From contig JAUNBV010000106.1 in assembly GCA_030526885.1 (NCBI GenBank), forward strand, positions 1 to 6,716: 6,716 bases of DNA, given 5' to 3'. Source of the stretch: Syntrophomonadaceae bacterium (lineage in GTDB: Bacteria; Bacillota; Syntrophomonadia; Syntrophomonadales; Syntrophomonadaceae). Of the stretch, positions 1 to 6,254 are shown in pieces. Position 1 is the first letter of the stretch. Each line of letters opens with the position of its first letter. The position numbers and the translations under genes are program-made. Under the pieces are notes generated by a model. The model was not told the origin of the DNA. It saw nothing but the letters and a program-made list of their open reading frames with translations, and searched no databases.

Positions 1-639
1 ACAGGAAGGGACCTTGCAATCCAACACTCTAAGAGGGTTTTTCTCGAAACGGTTTTGGCAGTCCCCGCAAAGCCGGTCCTGCAAGAGCCGGATGTGCGCG
101 ATGAGCTTTTGGCGGTACTCCTCGCGGCATATCGGGCATCCCACCGAGTTCAGATGCAGTTCATATTCCTCTATGCCCAACTCCCGCAAAATATGGAGCA
201 ATAATGCTATCACCTCGGCATCCAGCCAGGCACTGTCCACCCCAAAAGCCTCAATGCCAAACTGATGAAACTGCCGGTAGCGCCCGGCGGCGGGTCGGTC
301 ATAGCGAAACATGGGGCCCATATAGTACCATTTAACCGGTAGAACGCCGGCATAAGCACTATGCTCAGTCAGAGCGCGGGCACAGGAAGCAGTACCCTCC
401 GGGCGCAACGTGATTGAACGGTCGCCCTTGTCGTTAAAGGTGTACATTTCCTTGCTGACGATGTCGCTGGTCTCCCCTACTCCGCGCTCAAACAACTCGG
501 TATGTTCAAAGACGGGAAAGCGAATTTCCTGATACCCGTAACGGCTGGATATATCACGCATCACACGCTCCATCTCCTGCCATCGGCGGGAGGCCGGCGG
601 TAATATGTCATAAGTCCCTCGCGGCGCCTGTATGTGCAT
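1..639 (-). CDS. hisS: Histidyl-tRNA synthetase, N-terminal 213 residues (3' end outside window)
   Basis: Charges tRNA-His with histidine in the cytoplasm. The reading frame runs open from an ATG at 639 to the left window edge; about half of a usual ~420-residue HisRS is present. It begins MHIQAPRGTYDILP, the family's usual N-terminus. Visible class II elements are LRPEGT at residues 78-83 (substrate-binding loop) and motif 2 around residues 111-133 (FRYDRP..GR.RQFHQFG.E.FG). Residues 168-194 hold two CxxC pairs (C168/C171, C191/C194) followed by NPLRVLDCK, an insertion found in many clostridial and other bacterial HisRS. Motif 3 and the anticodon-binding domain lie outside. The start is supported by GGAAGGA at 648-654, 8 nt upstream. 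The Cys insertion and intact RPEGT argue for HisS rather than the paralogue HisZ, but the missing C-terminus leaves slight doubt. Confidence 0.95.
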   Translation of the reverse strand, partial: MHIQAPRGTYDILPPASRRWQEMERVMRDISSRYGYQEIRFPVFEHTELFERGVGETSDIVSKEMYTFNDKGDRSITLRPEGTASCARALTEHSAYAGVLPVKWYYMGPMFRYDRPAAGRYRQFHQFGIEAFGVDSAWLDAEVIALLLHILRELGIEEYELHLNSVGCPICREEYRQKLIAHIRLLQDRLCGDCQNRFEKNPLRVLDCKVPSC

Positions 640-673
640 AAAAATATTCCTTCCGGTTGATAATCCGCTTTAA

Positions 674-702
674 ATTCTAATCTCCAGTAGATAACTTGTC
701 AA
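674..702 (-). promoter_or_regulatory. Sigma-A promoter of hisS
   Basis: On the minus strand a perfect -35 TTGACA (697-702) is followed after 17 nt by TAGAAT (674-679), one mismatch from the -10 consensus. Predicted transcription start is near 667, giving a leader of under 30 nt before the hisS ATG. That leaves no room for a T-box riboswitch. A 10-bp palindrome ATAGTACTAT lies just upstream (722-731); a role is unproven. Confidence 0.8.
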
Positions 703-784
703 TTTTCTATTTTTAAACCGCATAGTACTATACCCTAAAACAAAAATATCCGGCAATAATAATAGTCCATTCATACTTTAGAAT

Positions 785-838
785 AAAAATGGAGAAGGAT
801 CTCCTGCACACGGCGTAGCCTTGTAATCAGAGATCCTT
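785..838 (-). terminator. Stem-loop terminator after the 67-residue gene
   Basis: A perfect 9-bp inverted repeat, AAGGATCTC (795-803) and GAGATCCTT (830-838), with a 26-nt loop lies 43 bp beyond the stop at 882. Reading the minus strand, the stem is followed by CTCC and then a run of five T (TTTTTATTC). A shorter competing hairpin GGAGA/TCTCC is possible at 791-804. The long loop makes it a less than ideal intrinsic terminator, but position and T-run fit. It separates this gene from hisS. Confidence 0.55.
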
Positions 839-881
839 ATATTGCGTTCGGTATAAAAACTATCCCGGTGCTATCTCACCG

Positions 882-1085
882 CTATTCCTTCCAACCGATA
901 CCGTCATCTTCGTCTTTCTGCAGCGCGCTGTCTATAAGTTTGATCATCTCGAGTTCACTGCGAAAGCGCTGCGTCTTTCTAGCGTCCACACATTGCAGTG
1001 TGCCTTGCCAAGAAGCATTCTGACGAAACTGGATGCTCACCACAAAGGTGCCCTTATCCCCATCGTTATTTGGATGTCCACCCAT
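882..1085 (-). CDS. Small conserved clostridial-type protein of unknown function, 67 residues
   Basis: The ATG at 1085 is preceded by AAAGGTTGAGG on the minus strand (1090-1100 region), a plausible ribosome binding site. The protein has a polar N-terminus (residues 1-11), a core GTFVVSIQFRQNASWQG (12-28) that looks like beta strands, a stretch FRSELEMIKLIDSALQ (41-56) that looks like an amphipathic helix, and an acidic tail. I recognise the pattern FRQN(A)SWQGT...FRS.LE.IKLIDSAL from memory as a family of small hypothetical proteins widespread in Clostridia; no function is known to me. No signal peptide or membrane segment is visible. It stands alone, divergent from the 89-residue gene, with a terminator after it. 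The coding call is firm; function is open. Confidence 0.75.
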   Translation of the reverse strand: MGGHPNNDGDKGTFVVSIQFRQNASWQGTLQCVDARKTQRFRSELEMIKLIDSALQKDEDDGIGWKE

Positions 1086-1590
1086 AAGGCCTCAACCTTT
1101 CAAAAAATTTTTCTTCTCCACTTCACATTCTTATGAAATGATTTTAATATGTCGGAGTCACACAGAAGTCACAAATTGCTTGCTAGGTATATTATTGATA
1201 AAATATTTTAGTATTTTGTAAGAAACAGTACGTTTTTGACAGAAATTAGTCTAATGTGATTTCAGTCCCAACCCAAATGCCGTATTGGCAGGACAACGCT
1301 GGTGTCGTACGCTTGCACGGATGGAAATATCACAGTGCACGAAGGTGTTGCTGCTGGCTCAAGCTAATTATGCCTCCAACCTTGGTTTGTTAATGATGAT
1401 CATGGAAGCGGCAAGTTTAATTGTCACAACACATTGACCTGACCGTAAACCTTTAGCCTACAGCGTCATGACGTTTCCTGACACAATATTTTGTTTTTTT
1501 GTGAAAAAATTTAAGTTTTTAGGTCACATATGCAGGATTTTAGTCTCAGGTGTCTAAGGTATATAAGAAATACTATACGAGGTGAGTTTT
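1086..1590. other. Non-coding gap between two divergent small genes
   Basis: About 500 bp without a convincing gene. It is AT-rich at both ends (1100-1260 and 1485-1590) and closer to balanced in between (1261-1480). It contains GTCACA four times on the plus strand (1157, 1168, 1423, 1523), two of them as AGTCACA copies exactly 11 bp apart; a TGTGA-N6-TCCCA element resembling a Crp/Fnr half-palindrome pair (1255-1270); and a perfect 10-bp palindrome CGTCATGACG (1464-1473). The balanced middle part could be decayed coding sequence, but all six frames are broken within about 60 codons and I recognise nothing in them. Confidence 0.6.
1156..1173. repeat. Tandem AGTCACA direct repeat, 11-bp period
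   Basis: AGTCACA occurs at 1156-1162 and again at 1167-1173, one helical turn apart, so both would face the same side of the DNA. It lies about 70-90 bp upstream of the 67-residue gene's start and overlaps a weak candidate promoter region on the minus strand (TGTGAC, 18 nt, TATTAA). Such spacing is typical of response-regulator boxes, but no regulator is identified. Confidence 0.35.
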
Positions 1591-1860
1591 ATGAGCAGCG
1601 ATGATATGCAAAAACAATTCGATTTATTGGATACTCTGGCTCAAAAGTGTGATTGCGCTTACCTCTCAAATCTGCACCAGCGAGCATGTGCATCTAAGTT
1701 GTTACAAGCGCTACTGGATATTGAAGTTGATCAGTTTCCCGCATCGGAATGGAATAAAGCCTTGGTTTATATCGCCGGTGATCAGCCCGCAAACGTATCC
1801 GCCGAGGCCGCGCGTGAACTATTGCTGGAATCCGTAAGGAAGTCTGCGGCCAGTAAGTAG
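1591..1860 (+). CDS. Small protein of unknown function, 89 residues
   Basis: The ATG at 1591 follows GAGGTGA by 5 nt, a near-perfect ribosome binding site. An in-frame GTG at 1582 lies inside that site and is therefore rejected as the start. The protein is soluble and apparently all-helical: residues 4-19 (amphipathic, Gln/Asp/Leu-rich), a Cys-containing turn KCDCAYLSNLH (19-29), a helix to about 46, an aspartate-rich stretch, then SEWNKALVYIAG (roughly 54-66) and a final helix rich in Ala, Glu and Leu. Cysteines C20, C22 and C33 could bind a metal, but there is no standard motif. The cDCaYLSnL....W..AL.Y..G layout resembles small hypothetical proteins I associate with Clostridia; I cannot assign a function. 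It has no partner gene on its strand within 200 bp. Confidence 0.75.
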   Translation: MSSDDMQKQFDLLDTLAQKCDCAYLSNLHQRACASKLLQALLDIEVDQFPASEWNKALVYIAGDQPANVSAEAARELLLESVRKSAASK

Positions 1861-1874
1861 TATTTTTCGCCCCC

Positions 1875-1886
1875 CTCCTGCAGGAG
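1875..1886. repeat. Perfect 12-bp palindrome CTCCTGCAGGAG
   Basis: The palindrome CTCCTGCAGGAG lies 14 bp beyond the stop of the 89-residue gene, preceded by a run of six C (1870-1875). It has no T-run after it on either strand, so it is not a normal terminator. The rest of 1861-2042 shows only a 10-bp direct repeat TTACCAGCCG (1903-1912 and 2007-2016) and no gene. Confidence 0.5.
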
Positions 1887-2042
1887 TGAACTGGCGATGG
1901 ATTTACCAGCCGTTTGACGTAATTGCCTGACTGTGCCTAGTATTTTAATTGCTTTCGCTGTATCTTGTCTCTATGAAAACTGGGTAAAATATCGTTTGAG
2001 TTTATATTACCAGCCGCAGCCTAAAAATTTTTTATATTTGTT

Positions 2043-2071
2043 TTGACTTTGAGCAGATGCTGTATTATAAT
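2043..2071 (+). promoter_or_regulatory. Sigma-A promoter of the tRNA-Gln/tRNA-Glu pair
   Basis: TTGACT (2043-2048, one mismatch from consensus) and a perfect TATAAT (2066-2071) are separated by 17 nt. Transcription should start around 2078, only a few bases before the first tRNA, as is common for stable RNA genes. Confidence 0.85.
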
Positions 2072-2083
2072 GATTGGCGTTGC

Positions 2084-2157
2084 AGCCGGATGGTGTAGTG
2101 GTAGCACGACTGACTCTGGATCAGTTCGCCAGGGTTCGAATCCTTGTCCGGCTGCCA
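2084..2157 (+). tRNA. tRNA-Gln (anticodon CTG)
   Basis: All arms fold. The acceptor AGCCGGA (2084-2090) pairs fully with TCCGGCT (2147-2153). The D arm is GTGT/GCAC; the anticodon stem ACTGA/TCAGT encloses the loop CTCTGGA, giving anticodon CTG; the T arm CAGGG/CCTTG with loop TTCGAAT has one G-U pair. The discriminator base is G2154 and CCA is encoded (2155-2157). It reads only CAG codons, and is distinct from the TTG isoacceptor at the right end. The first pair is A1-U72 rather than the U1-A72 usual in bacterial tRNA-Gln. Confidence 0.97.
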
Positions 2158-2167
2158 TATAAGAAAA

Positions 2168-2243
2168 GGCCCCTTCGTCTAGCGGCCCAGGATGCCGCCC
2201 TCTCAAGGCGGAGACAGGGGTTCGACTCCCCTAGGGGCTACCA
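2168..2243 (+). tRNA. tRNA-Glu (anticodon CTC)
   Basis: The acceptor GGCCCCT (2168-2174) pairs with AGGGGCT (2233-2239), with a G1-U72 wobble at the end. The anticodon stem CCGCC/GGCGG encloses loop CTCTCAA, anticodon CTC. The T arm is AGGGG-TTCGACT-CCCCT. Discriminator A2240 and encoded CCA (2241-2243) follow. It starts 10 nt after the tRNA-Gln and must share its promoter. The CTC anticodon reads only GAG and supplements the universal TTC isoacceptor, which must lie elsewhere. Confidence 0.97.
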
Positions 2244-2252
2244 GCAAAACAT

Positions 2253-2284
2253 AAGGCCGTGGACTTGTTCCCCGGCCTTTGTTC
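2253..2284 (+). terminator. Probable terminator of the tRNA pair
   Basis: AAGGCCG (2253-2259) pairs with CGGCCTT (2273-2279) around a 13-nt loop, followed by TTTGTTCTGT, a modest T-run. It lies 10 nt beyond the tRNA-Glu CCA end. The weak T-run may allow some read-through into the 80-residue gene. Confidence 0.6.
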
Positions 2285-2316
2285 TGTCAATGTATATATA
2301 TTATGGAGGTATGATT

Positions 2317-2559
2317 ATGAAAACGTTGGTGGCCACCGTGCTGCGCAATGCCAAGGATAACGACATCTACTGCTTCGCCCGTCGCGTTACCGAACGGGAT
2401 ATGGCGCTGATAAGAAGCGAATCACGCGAAACTCTGGAAGCTATGGGCTTTGAATTCATTCGCCTTATCTCCCTGGACGTGGAGGGAGTAAAGGGATACG
2501 CCATCTTCTATCCGGGCCATCCGGATGAAATGAGCCGGGCGTTGAGAAAGCTTAACTAG
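2317..2559 (+). CDS. Small protein of unknown function, 80 residues
   Basis: The ATG at 2317 lies 6 nt after GGAGGT (2305-2310). An in-frame ATG at 2311 directly abuts that site and is unlikely to be used; the frame also runs open back through the tRNA genes, which is chance. The protein starts MKTLVATVLRNAKDNDIYCFAR, a likely beta-loop-beta start, followed by a helix (about 25-43), then FEFIRLISLDVEGVKGYAIFYPG (about 45-67), probably two strands, and a short C-terminal helix. It is soluble with one cysteine (C19). I do not recognise the family. No separate promoter with good spacing is visible, so it may depend on read-through from the tRNA promoter. It ends 3 bp from the tyrS stop on the other strand. 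Good ribosome binding site and coding-like composition support it as real. Confidence 0.7.
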   Translation: MKTLVATVLRNAKDNDIYCFARRVTERDMALIRSESRETLEAMGFEFIRLISLDVEGVKGYAIFYPGHPDEMSRALRKLN

Positions 2560-2562
2560 CGC

Positions 2563-3774
2563 CTAAACGATTTTGATGAATTTACGCTTCCCCGCCTGAA
2601 TGACCATACCCTTTTGCAGGGTGAGGTTTTCCTCGCCGTACTTTTGTCCATTCACCTTCACCGCGCCCGCTTTCAGCGAACGGCGAGCGTCTGCCCCCGA
2701 CTCCGCCAGGCCCTGCTCCGGCAGAAAGCGCGGCAAGTATACTTCTACTTCCTCATGGACCAATTCAGGGATATCATCAGGGATTTGGTTTTTGGAAAAA
2801 ACGCTGATGAAGCGTTCTTTGGCCTGGTTTGCCGCTTCCGGGCTATGGAAGCGGCCGATAAGCTCCTCGGCCAAGCGAATCTTGGCGTCGCGGGGATTGA
2901 GCCTGCCGGAAGCCATAGCGTCGTTTATGCTCTTTAACTCTTCATTGCTAATTCCGGTCAGCAGTTCAAAATAGCGGCAGATGAGTTCATCGGATATTGA
3001 CATGGTCTTGCCGAACATCTCGTTGGGCACTTCATTGACACCGATATAGTTGCCCAGGCTTTTGCTCATCTTCTGCACCCCGTCGGTGCCTTCCAGGATG
3101 GGCATCATCAGGGCGATCTGAGGTTCCTGGCCATACTCCCGCATTAACTGCCGTCCTACCAGGAGGTTAAATTTTTGATCGGTGCCACCCAACTCTATAT
3201 CGGCGTTTAAGGCCACCGAGTCATAGCCCTGCATCAGCGGATACAGGAACTCATGCACTCCGATGGGCAGCCCGTTCTTGTAGCGTTTTTCGAAATCATC
3301 GCGTTCCAACATGCGCGCCACGGTGTATTTGGCGGTCAGGTTCAGAATGTCAGCCAGATTCATAGGCGCCAGCCATTCACTGTTGAAATGGATGATAGTG
3401 CGCTCCTCGTCCAATACCTTAAAAATCTGTTCCTTATATGTTTGGGCATTGTATTCTATTTCCTCTTGCGTAAGCTGCTTGCGGGTCTCGGATTTGCCGG
3501 AAGGATCGCCGATACGTCCGGTATAATCCCCAATGATGAGATGTACCTCATGGCCCAGCTCCTGAAATTGCCGCAGTTTGTTCAAAACTACGGTATGTCC
3601 CAGATGGATGTCGGGCGCGGTAGGGTCTAGGCCCAGCTTTACGATTAGCGGCCGGCCGGTGTTAAGCGACTTTTCCAGCTTTTTTATCAGTTCCTCGCGG
3701 GGGATAAGCTCAGTCACGCCGCGCTCTATGACCGCCATCTGCTCTCTAACCTTGTTTGCAATACTATTTTCCAT
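2563..3774 (-). CDS. tyrS: Tyrosyl-tRNA synthetase, complete, 403 residues
   Basis: Activates tyrosine with ATP and transfers it to tRNA-Tyr in the cytoplasm. It is a class I enzyme: the HIGH motif appears as HLGH at residues 57-60, within LDPTAPDIHLGHTVVLNKL, and the KMSKS motif is intact at 235-239. Between them are the tyrosine-site elements GDYTGRIGDPSGKS (82-95), QGYDS (182-186) and GGTDQKFN (196-203). The sequence style (PDIHLGHTV, GGTDQKFN) matches the shorter type-2 TyrRS. An S4 RNA-binding domain forms the last ~60 residues (ADARRSLKAGAVKVNGQ). I chose ATG 3774 because AAGGAGG (3784-3790) lies 9 nt upstream; the frame extends to 3825, but that extension covers the leader. Length fits the family. 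No T-box is visible upstream. Convergent with the 80-residue gene with no room for a terminator between them. Confidence 0.97.
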   Translation of the reverse strand: MENSIANKVREQMAVIERGVTELIPREELIKKLEKSLNTGRPLIVKLGLDPTAPDIHLGHTVVLNKLRQFQELGHEVHLIIGDYTGRIGDPSGKSETRKQLTQEEIEYNAQTYKEQIFKVLDEERTIIHFNSEWLAPMNLADILNLTAKYTVARMLERDDFEKRYKNGLPIGVHEFLYPLMQGYDSVALNADIELGGTDQKFNLLVGRQLMREYGQEPQIALMMPILEGTDGVQKMSKSLGNYIGVNEVPNEMFGKTMSISDELICRYFELLTGISNEELKSINDAMASGRLNPRDAKIRLAEELIGRFHSPEAANQAKERFISVFSKNQIPDDIPELVHEEVEVYLPRFLPEQGLAESGADARRSLKAGAVKVNGQKYGEENLTLQKGMVIQAGKRKFIKIV

Positions 3775-3802
3775 CGTTGCATGCCTCCTTGTTAATAAGG
3801 AA

Positions 3803-3832
3803 ATAATAGCATAAGGCACCCGCAATAATCAA
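3803..3832 (-). promoter_or_regulatory. Candidate sigma-A promoter of tyrS
   Basis: On the minus strand TTGATT (3827-3832) and TATTAT (3803-3808) are 18 nt apart, giving a transcription start near 3797 and a leader of about 20 nt. This leaves no room for a T-box leader, unlike many tyrS genes in this phylum. Confidence 0.6.
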
Positions 3833-3835
3833 TTG

Positions 3836-3877
3836 TTGAAAACTCCCTTTGTGTTTTATTCAATTTCATAGTAAAAT
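3836..3877 (+). promoter_or_regulatory. Candidate promoter region of the penicillin-binding protein gene
   Basis: Two overlapping possibilities exist: TTGAAA (3836-3841) with TTCAAT (3859-3864) at 17 nt, and TTGTGT (3849-3854) with TAAAAT (3872-3877) at 17 nt. Neither is consensus on both sides. It sits back-to-back with the tyrS promoter. A small hairpin CGCC-TTCA-GGCG (3898-3909) would lie in the leader. Confidence 0.4.
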
Positions 3878-3945
3878 CGTTTTTGTGTAATAAATATCGC
3901 CTTCAGGCGTATTGGTTTATGTTACTACCCGGAGGATAAAACAAA

Positions 3946-6252
3946 ATGGCAACAAAGGCTACAAAGAAAAAGAAGAAAAACGGCGGCAACTTATTAAAGC
4001 TGGTGCTGGCCATGATCCTGCTGCTGGCGCTGGTGGGCGCCGGGGCGGCCACGGTGCTGATAGCGCGCGCCGCTCATGATCTGCCGGAATTCGATCCGTC
4101 CCAGTTAGCGGGCGACAACAGTTCCCTGATATATGATGATTCCGGACAAGTCGTTTCGCGCCTGTACGGCGGCGAACTGCGCAACCAGCTCAAATATGAC
4201 GATATCCCGACCGATCTGGTCAATGCGTTCATCGCCATCGAGGATCAAAATTTTAAACGCCACCACGGCATAGATCCCAAGGGTATCGCCCGGGCGATGG
4301 TGTATAACGTCATTAACCGCGACATGACCGGTCAGGGATCCAGCACTATCACCATGCAGTTGGCGCGCAATGCCTTCCTCTACTTCGACAAAAAATGGGA
4401 CCGCAAGGTCAAGGAAATGCTGCTGGCCTTTAAAATAGAATCCGTTTACTCCAAAGAAGAGATCATTACCATGTATATCAATATCATTTACTTCGGCTCC
4501 CGCGCCGGCGTAAACTGTTACGGCATCGAGGCCGCCGCCAACACCTTCTTTGGCAAAAGCGCTTCCGAACTCACGCTTTCCGAATGCGCCATGCTGGCCG
4601 GTAAGGTACAGAGGCCCAATTACTATGACCTGGCCGATAATTACGAGGCATGCCGCAAGCGGCAGAGGCTGGTGCTGAATAATATGGTGGAAATGGGCTA
4701 TATCACGCAAGCAGAGGCTGACGCTGCCTGGGAAGAGGAACCGGTGCTGGCGGAAGCCAATACTTCAACCACGGTCAGCAAGCAATACGGCTATTATATA
4801 GACGCGGTTATCGCAGAGGCTATCGATGTGCTGAGCCTGACCCCCGGTTACGAGGATAATGCGGAATCGGCGCTTTATCGCAACGGACTCAAGATCTATA
4901 CCAATATGGATGCTGACGTACAGGGCTTTGCGGAGCACTACTTCACCGACCCGGCCAATTTCCCCAATCAAAAAAGCCCTAACGGAGACGATATCCAAGC
5001 GGCTTTTACTGTGATAGACCACAGCGACGGTGGGGTCAAGGCCCTGATTGGCGGTCGTGAATATACCGCGCAGCGCGGCTTTAACCGGGCGGTTGAGTCT
5101 CATCGTATGCCCGGCTCTACCATAAAACCCCTCACCGTCTACTCCACCGCTCTGGAGATGGGCGTCATGCCCTATACGGTGTTTGACGATTCCCCGCTGA
5201 CTTATGAAATCAACGGCACCGAATGGCAGCCCAAGAATTATGACGACAGTCATCGCGGCATCATTACCATGCGCACCGGCGTGCAGTACTCGGTCAATAC
5301 TTATGCTATCCAGATGCTGGACTATCTGGGGGTAAAAAATGCGTATAATATGGGTAAGGCGCTGGGGCTTACCCTGGTGGACACCGGTAATTCCAATGAC
5401 CTTAGCCTTTCTCCTCTGTCGCTGGGCAGCCTGACGGTCGGCACCAATCCCTTGGAAATGGCCATCGCTTACGGAACCATAGCCAATACCGGCATCTATA
5501 ACGAACCCTATTTGATCAGTAAAATAACCGACATCAACAATAAAACCATATATGAGTACAGCGTCCATCCCAGCCGGGTGATGCGGCAGGACAGCGCATG
5601 GCTGATGACCAGCATGCTGCAAACGGTGACCTCCGCCGGCACCGGAACCAGCGCCAAGGTGCAGGGAGTTCCTACCGCTGGCAAGACCGGTACCTCGGAG
5701 AAATACCGCGATTCCTGGTTCTGCGGTTTTACTCCCCGATACGCCTGCGCGGTATGGATGGGTTATGATGAGGACTTCACGATGAATAAGGTATATGGCA
5801 GTTCCTATCCGGCCAGGATGTTCAAGGCACTGATGACCAAAGCCCATGAAGGGGTCACCGATCACGGAGCTTTTAATATGCCCGAAAACATCACTACGGC
5901 ACGGGTGTGTTGCAAGTCCGGTAAACTTCCTTCGGACATCTGCCCCGAAAACTGTATCATTGAAGAATATACCGTAAACAATGTGGTGTTAAGCGAAATA
6001 TGTTCCGAATCCCGCCTGCTGTCCACCCGTTACTGCCCAGGTCCCATAAACGTGGCGCTGGTAAACGCCAAGCCAGACAGCGTGGACCCAGATAGAATCC
6101 CAACGGAATACTGTGATATCCACACCAGTTTCAGCGTCTCCGGCCTGCTGCAGAACCTGTTTCCGCCATCCTATCATCATGCGGATGAACCTCCTCCAGA
6201 AGAATCCCCCGCCGAGAGGACCAACCCATACAGTATGCCCGTTGCTGAGTAA
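3946..6252 (+). CDS. Class A penicillin-binding protein (bifunctional transglycosylase/transpeptidase), 768 residues
   Basis: Polymerises lipid II into glycan strands and cross-links the peptides on the outer face of the cytoplasmic membrane. A Lys-rich cytoplasmic N-terminus (4-11) precedes one membrane segment (about 16-40). The GT51 domain shows E99 in AIEDQNF (catalytic Glu), GQGSSTITMQLARN (129-142), RKVKEMLLAFKIE (153-165) and the KEEIITMYIN helix (170-179). The transpeptidase domain shows S391-TIK (active-site Ser391, Lys394), S449-V-N and K580-TGT. All catalytic residues are intact. A C-terminal extension (about 650-730) has seven cysteines (655, 656, 666, 670, 686, 697, 723) and ends with an acidic, Pro-rich tail (DEPPPEE). 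The start follows GGAGG (3931-3935) by 10 nt. PBP1A/ponA-like by layout; which paralogue is not decidable. The 3' end abuts a flavodoxin remnant. Confidence 0.96.
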   Translation: MATKATKKKKKNGGNLLKLVLAMILLLALVGAGAATVLIARAAHDLPEFDPSQLAGDNSSLIYDDSGQVVSRLYGGELRNQLKYDDIPTDLVNAFIAIEDQNFKRHHGIDPKGIARAMVYNVINRDMTGQGSSTITMQLARNAFLYFDKKWDRKVKEMLLAFKIESVYSKEEIITMYINIIYFGSRAGVNCYGIEAAANTFFGKSASELTLSECAMLAGKVQRPNYYDLADNYEACRKRQRLVLNNMVEMGYITQAEADAAWEEEPVLAEANTSTTVSKQYGYYIDAVIAEAIDVLSLTPGYEDNAESALYRNGLKIYTNMDADVQGFAEHYFTDPANFPNQKSPNGDDIQAAFTVIDHSDGGVKALIGGREYTAQRGFNRAVESHRMPGSTIKPLTVYSTALEMGVMPYTVFDDSPLTYEINGTEWQPKNYDDSHRGIITMRTGVQYSVNTYAIQMLDYLGVKNAYNMGKALGLTLVDTGNSNDLSLSPLSLGSLTVGTNPLEMAIAYGTIANTGIYNEPYLISKITDINNKTIYEYSVHPSRVMRQDSAWLMTSMLQTVTSAGTGTSAKVQGVPTAGKTGTSEKYRDSWFCGFTPRYACAVWMGYDEDFTMNKVYGSSYPARMFKALMTKAHEGVTDHGAFNMPENITTARVCCKSGKLPSDICPENCIIEEYTVNNVVLSEICSESRLLSTRYCPGPINVALVNAKPDSVDPDRIPTEYCDIHTSFSVSGLLQNLFPPSYHHADEPPPEESPAERTNPYSMPVAE

Positions 6253-6254
6253 CT

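Noticed and set aside
14..265. 83-codon plus-strand frame at the left end
   Set aside because: It is antisense to hisS, whose protein sequence is unmistakable.
1321..1437. 38-codon frame starting MEISQCTKVLLLAQ in the intergenic gap
   Set aside because: No ribosome binding site before the ATG, no recognised similarity, and frames around it are closed; could be decayed coding sequence but this cannot be shown.
2074..2316. Long N-terminal extension of the 80-residue frame through 2074-2316
   Set aside because: It reads straight through two well-folded tRNA genes and their terminator; the ribosome binding site at 2305-2310 marks the real start.
4765..5865. 366-codon open frame on the minus strand inside the penicillin-binding protein gene (and another at 4105-4710)
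   Set aside because: Antisense shadows of a strongly conserved gene with intact catalytic motifs; the sequences are Gly/His/Ile-rich with no recognisable domain or ribosome binding site.
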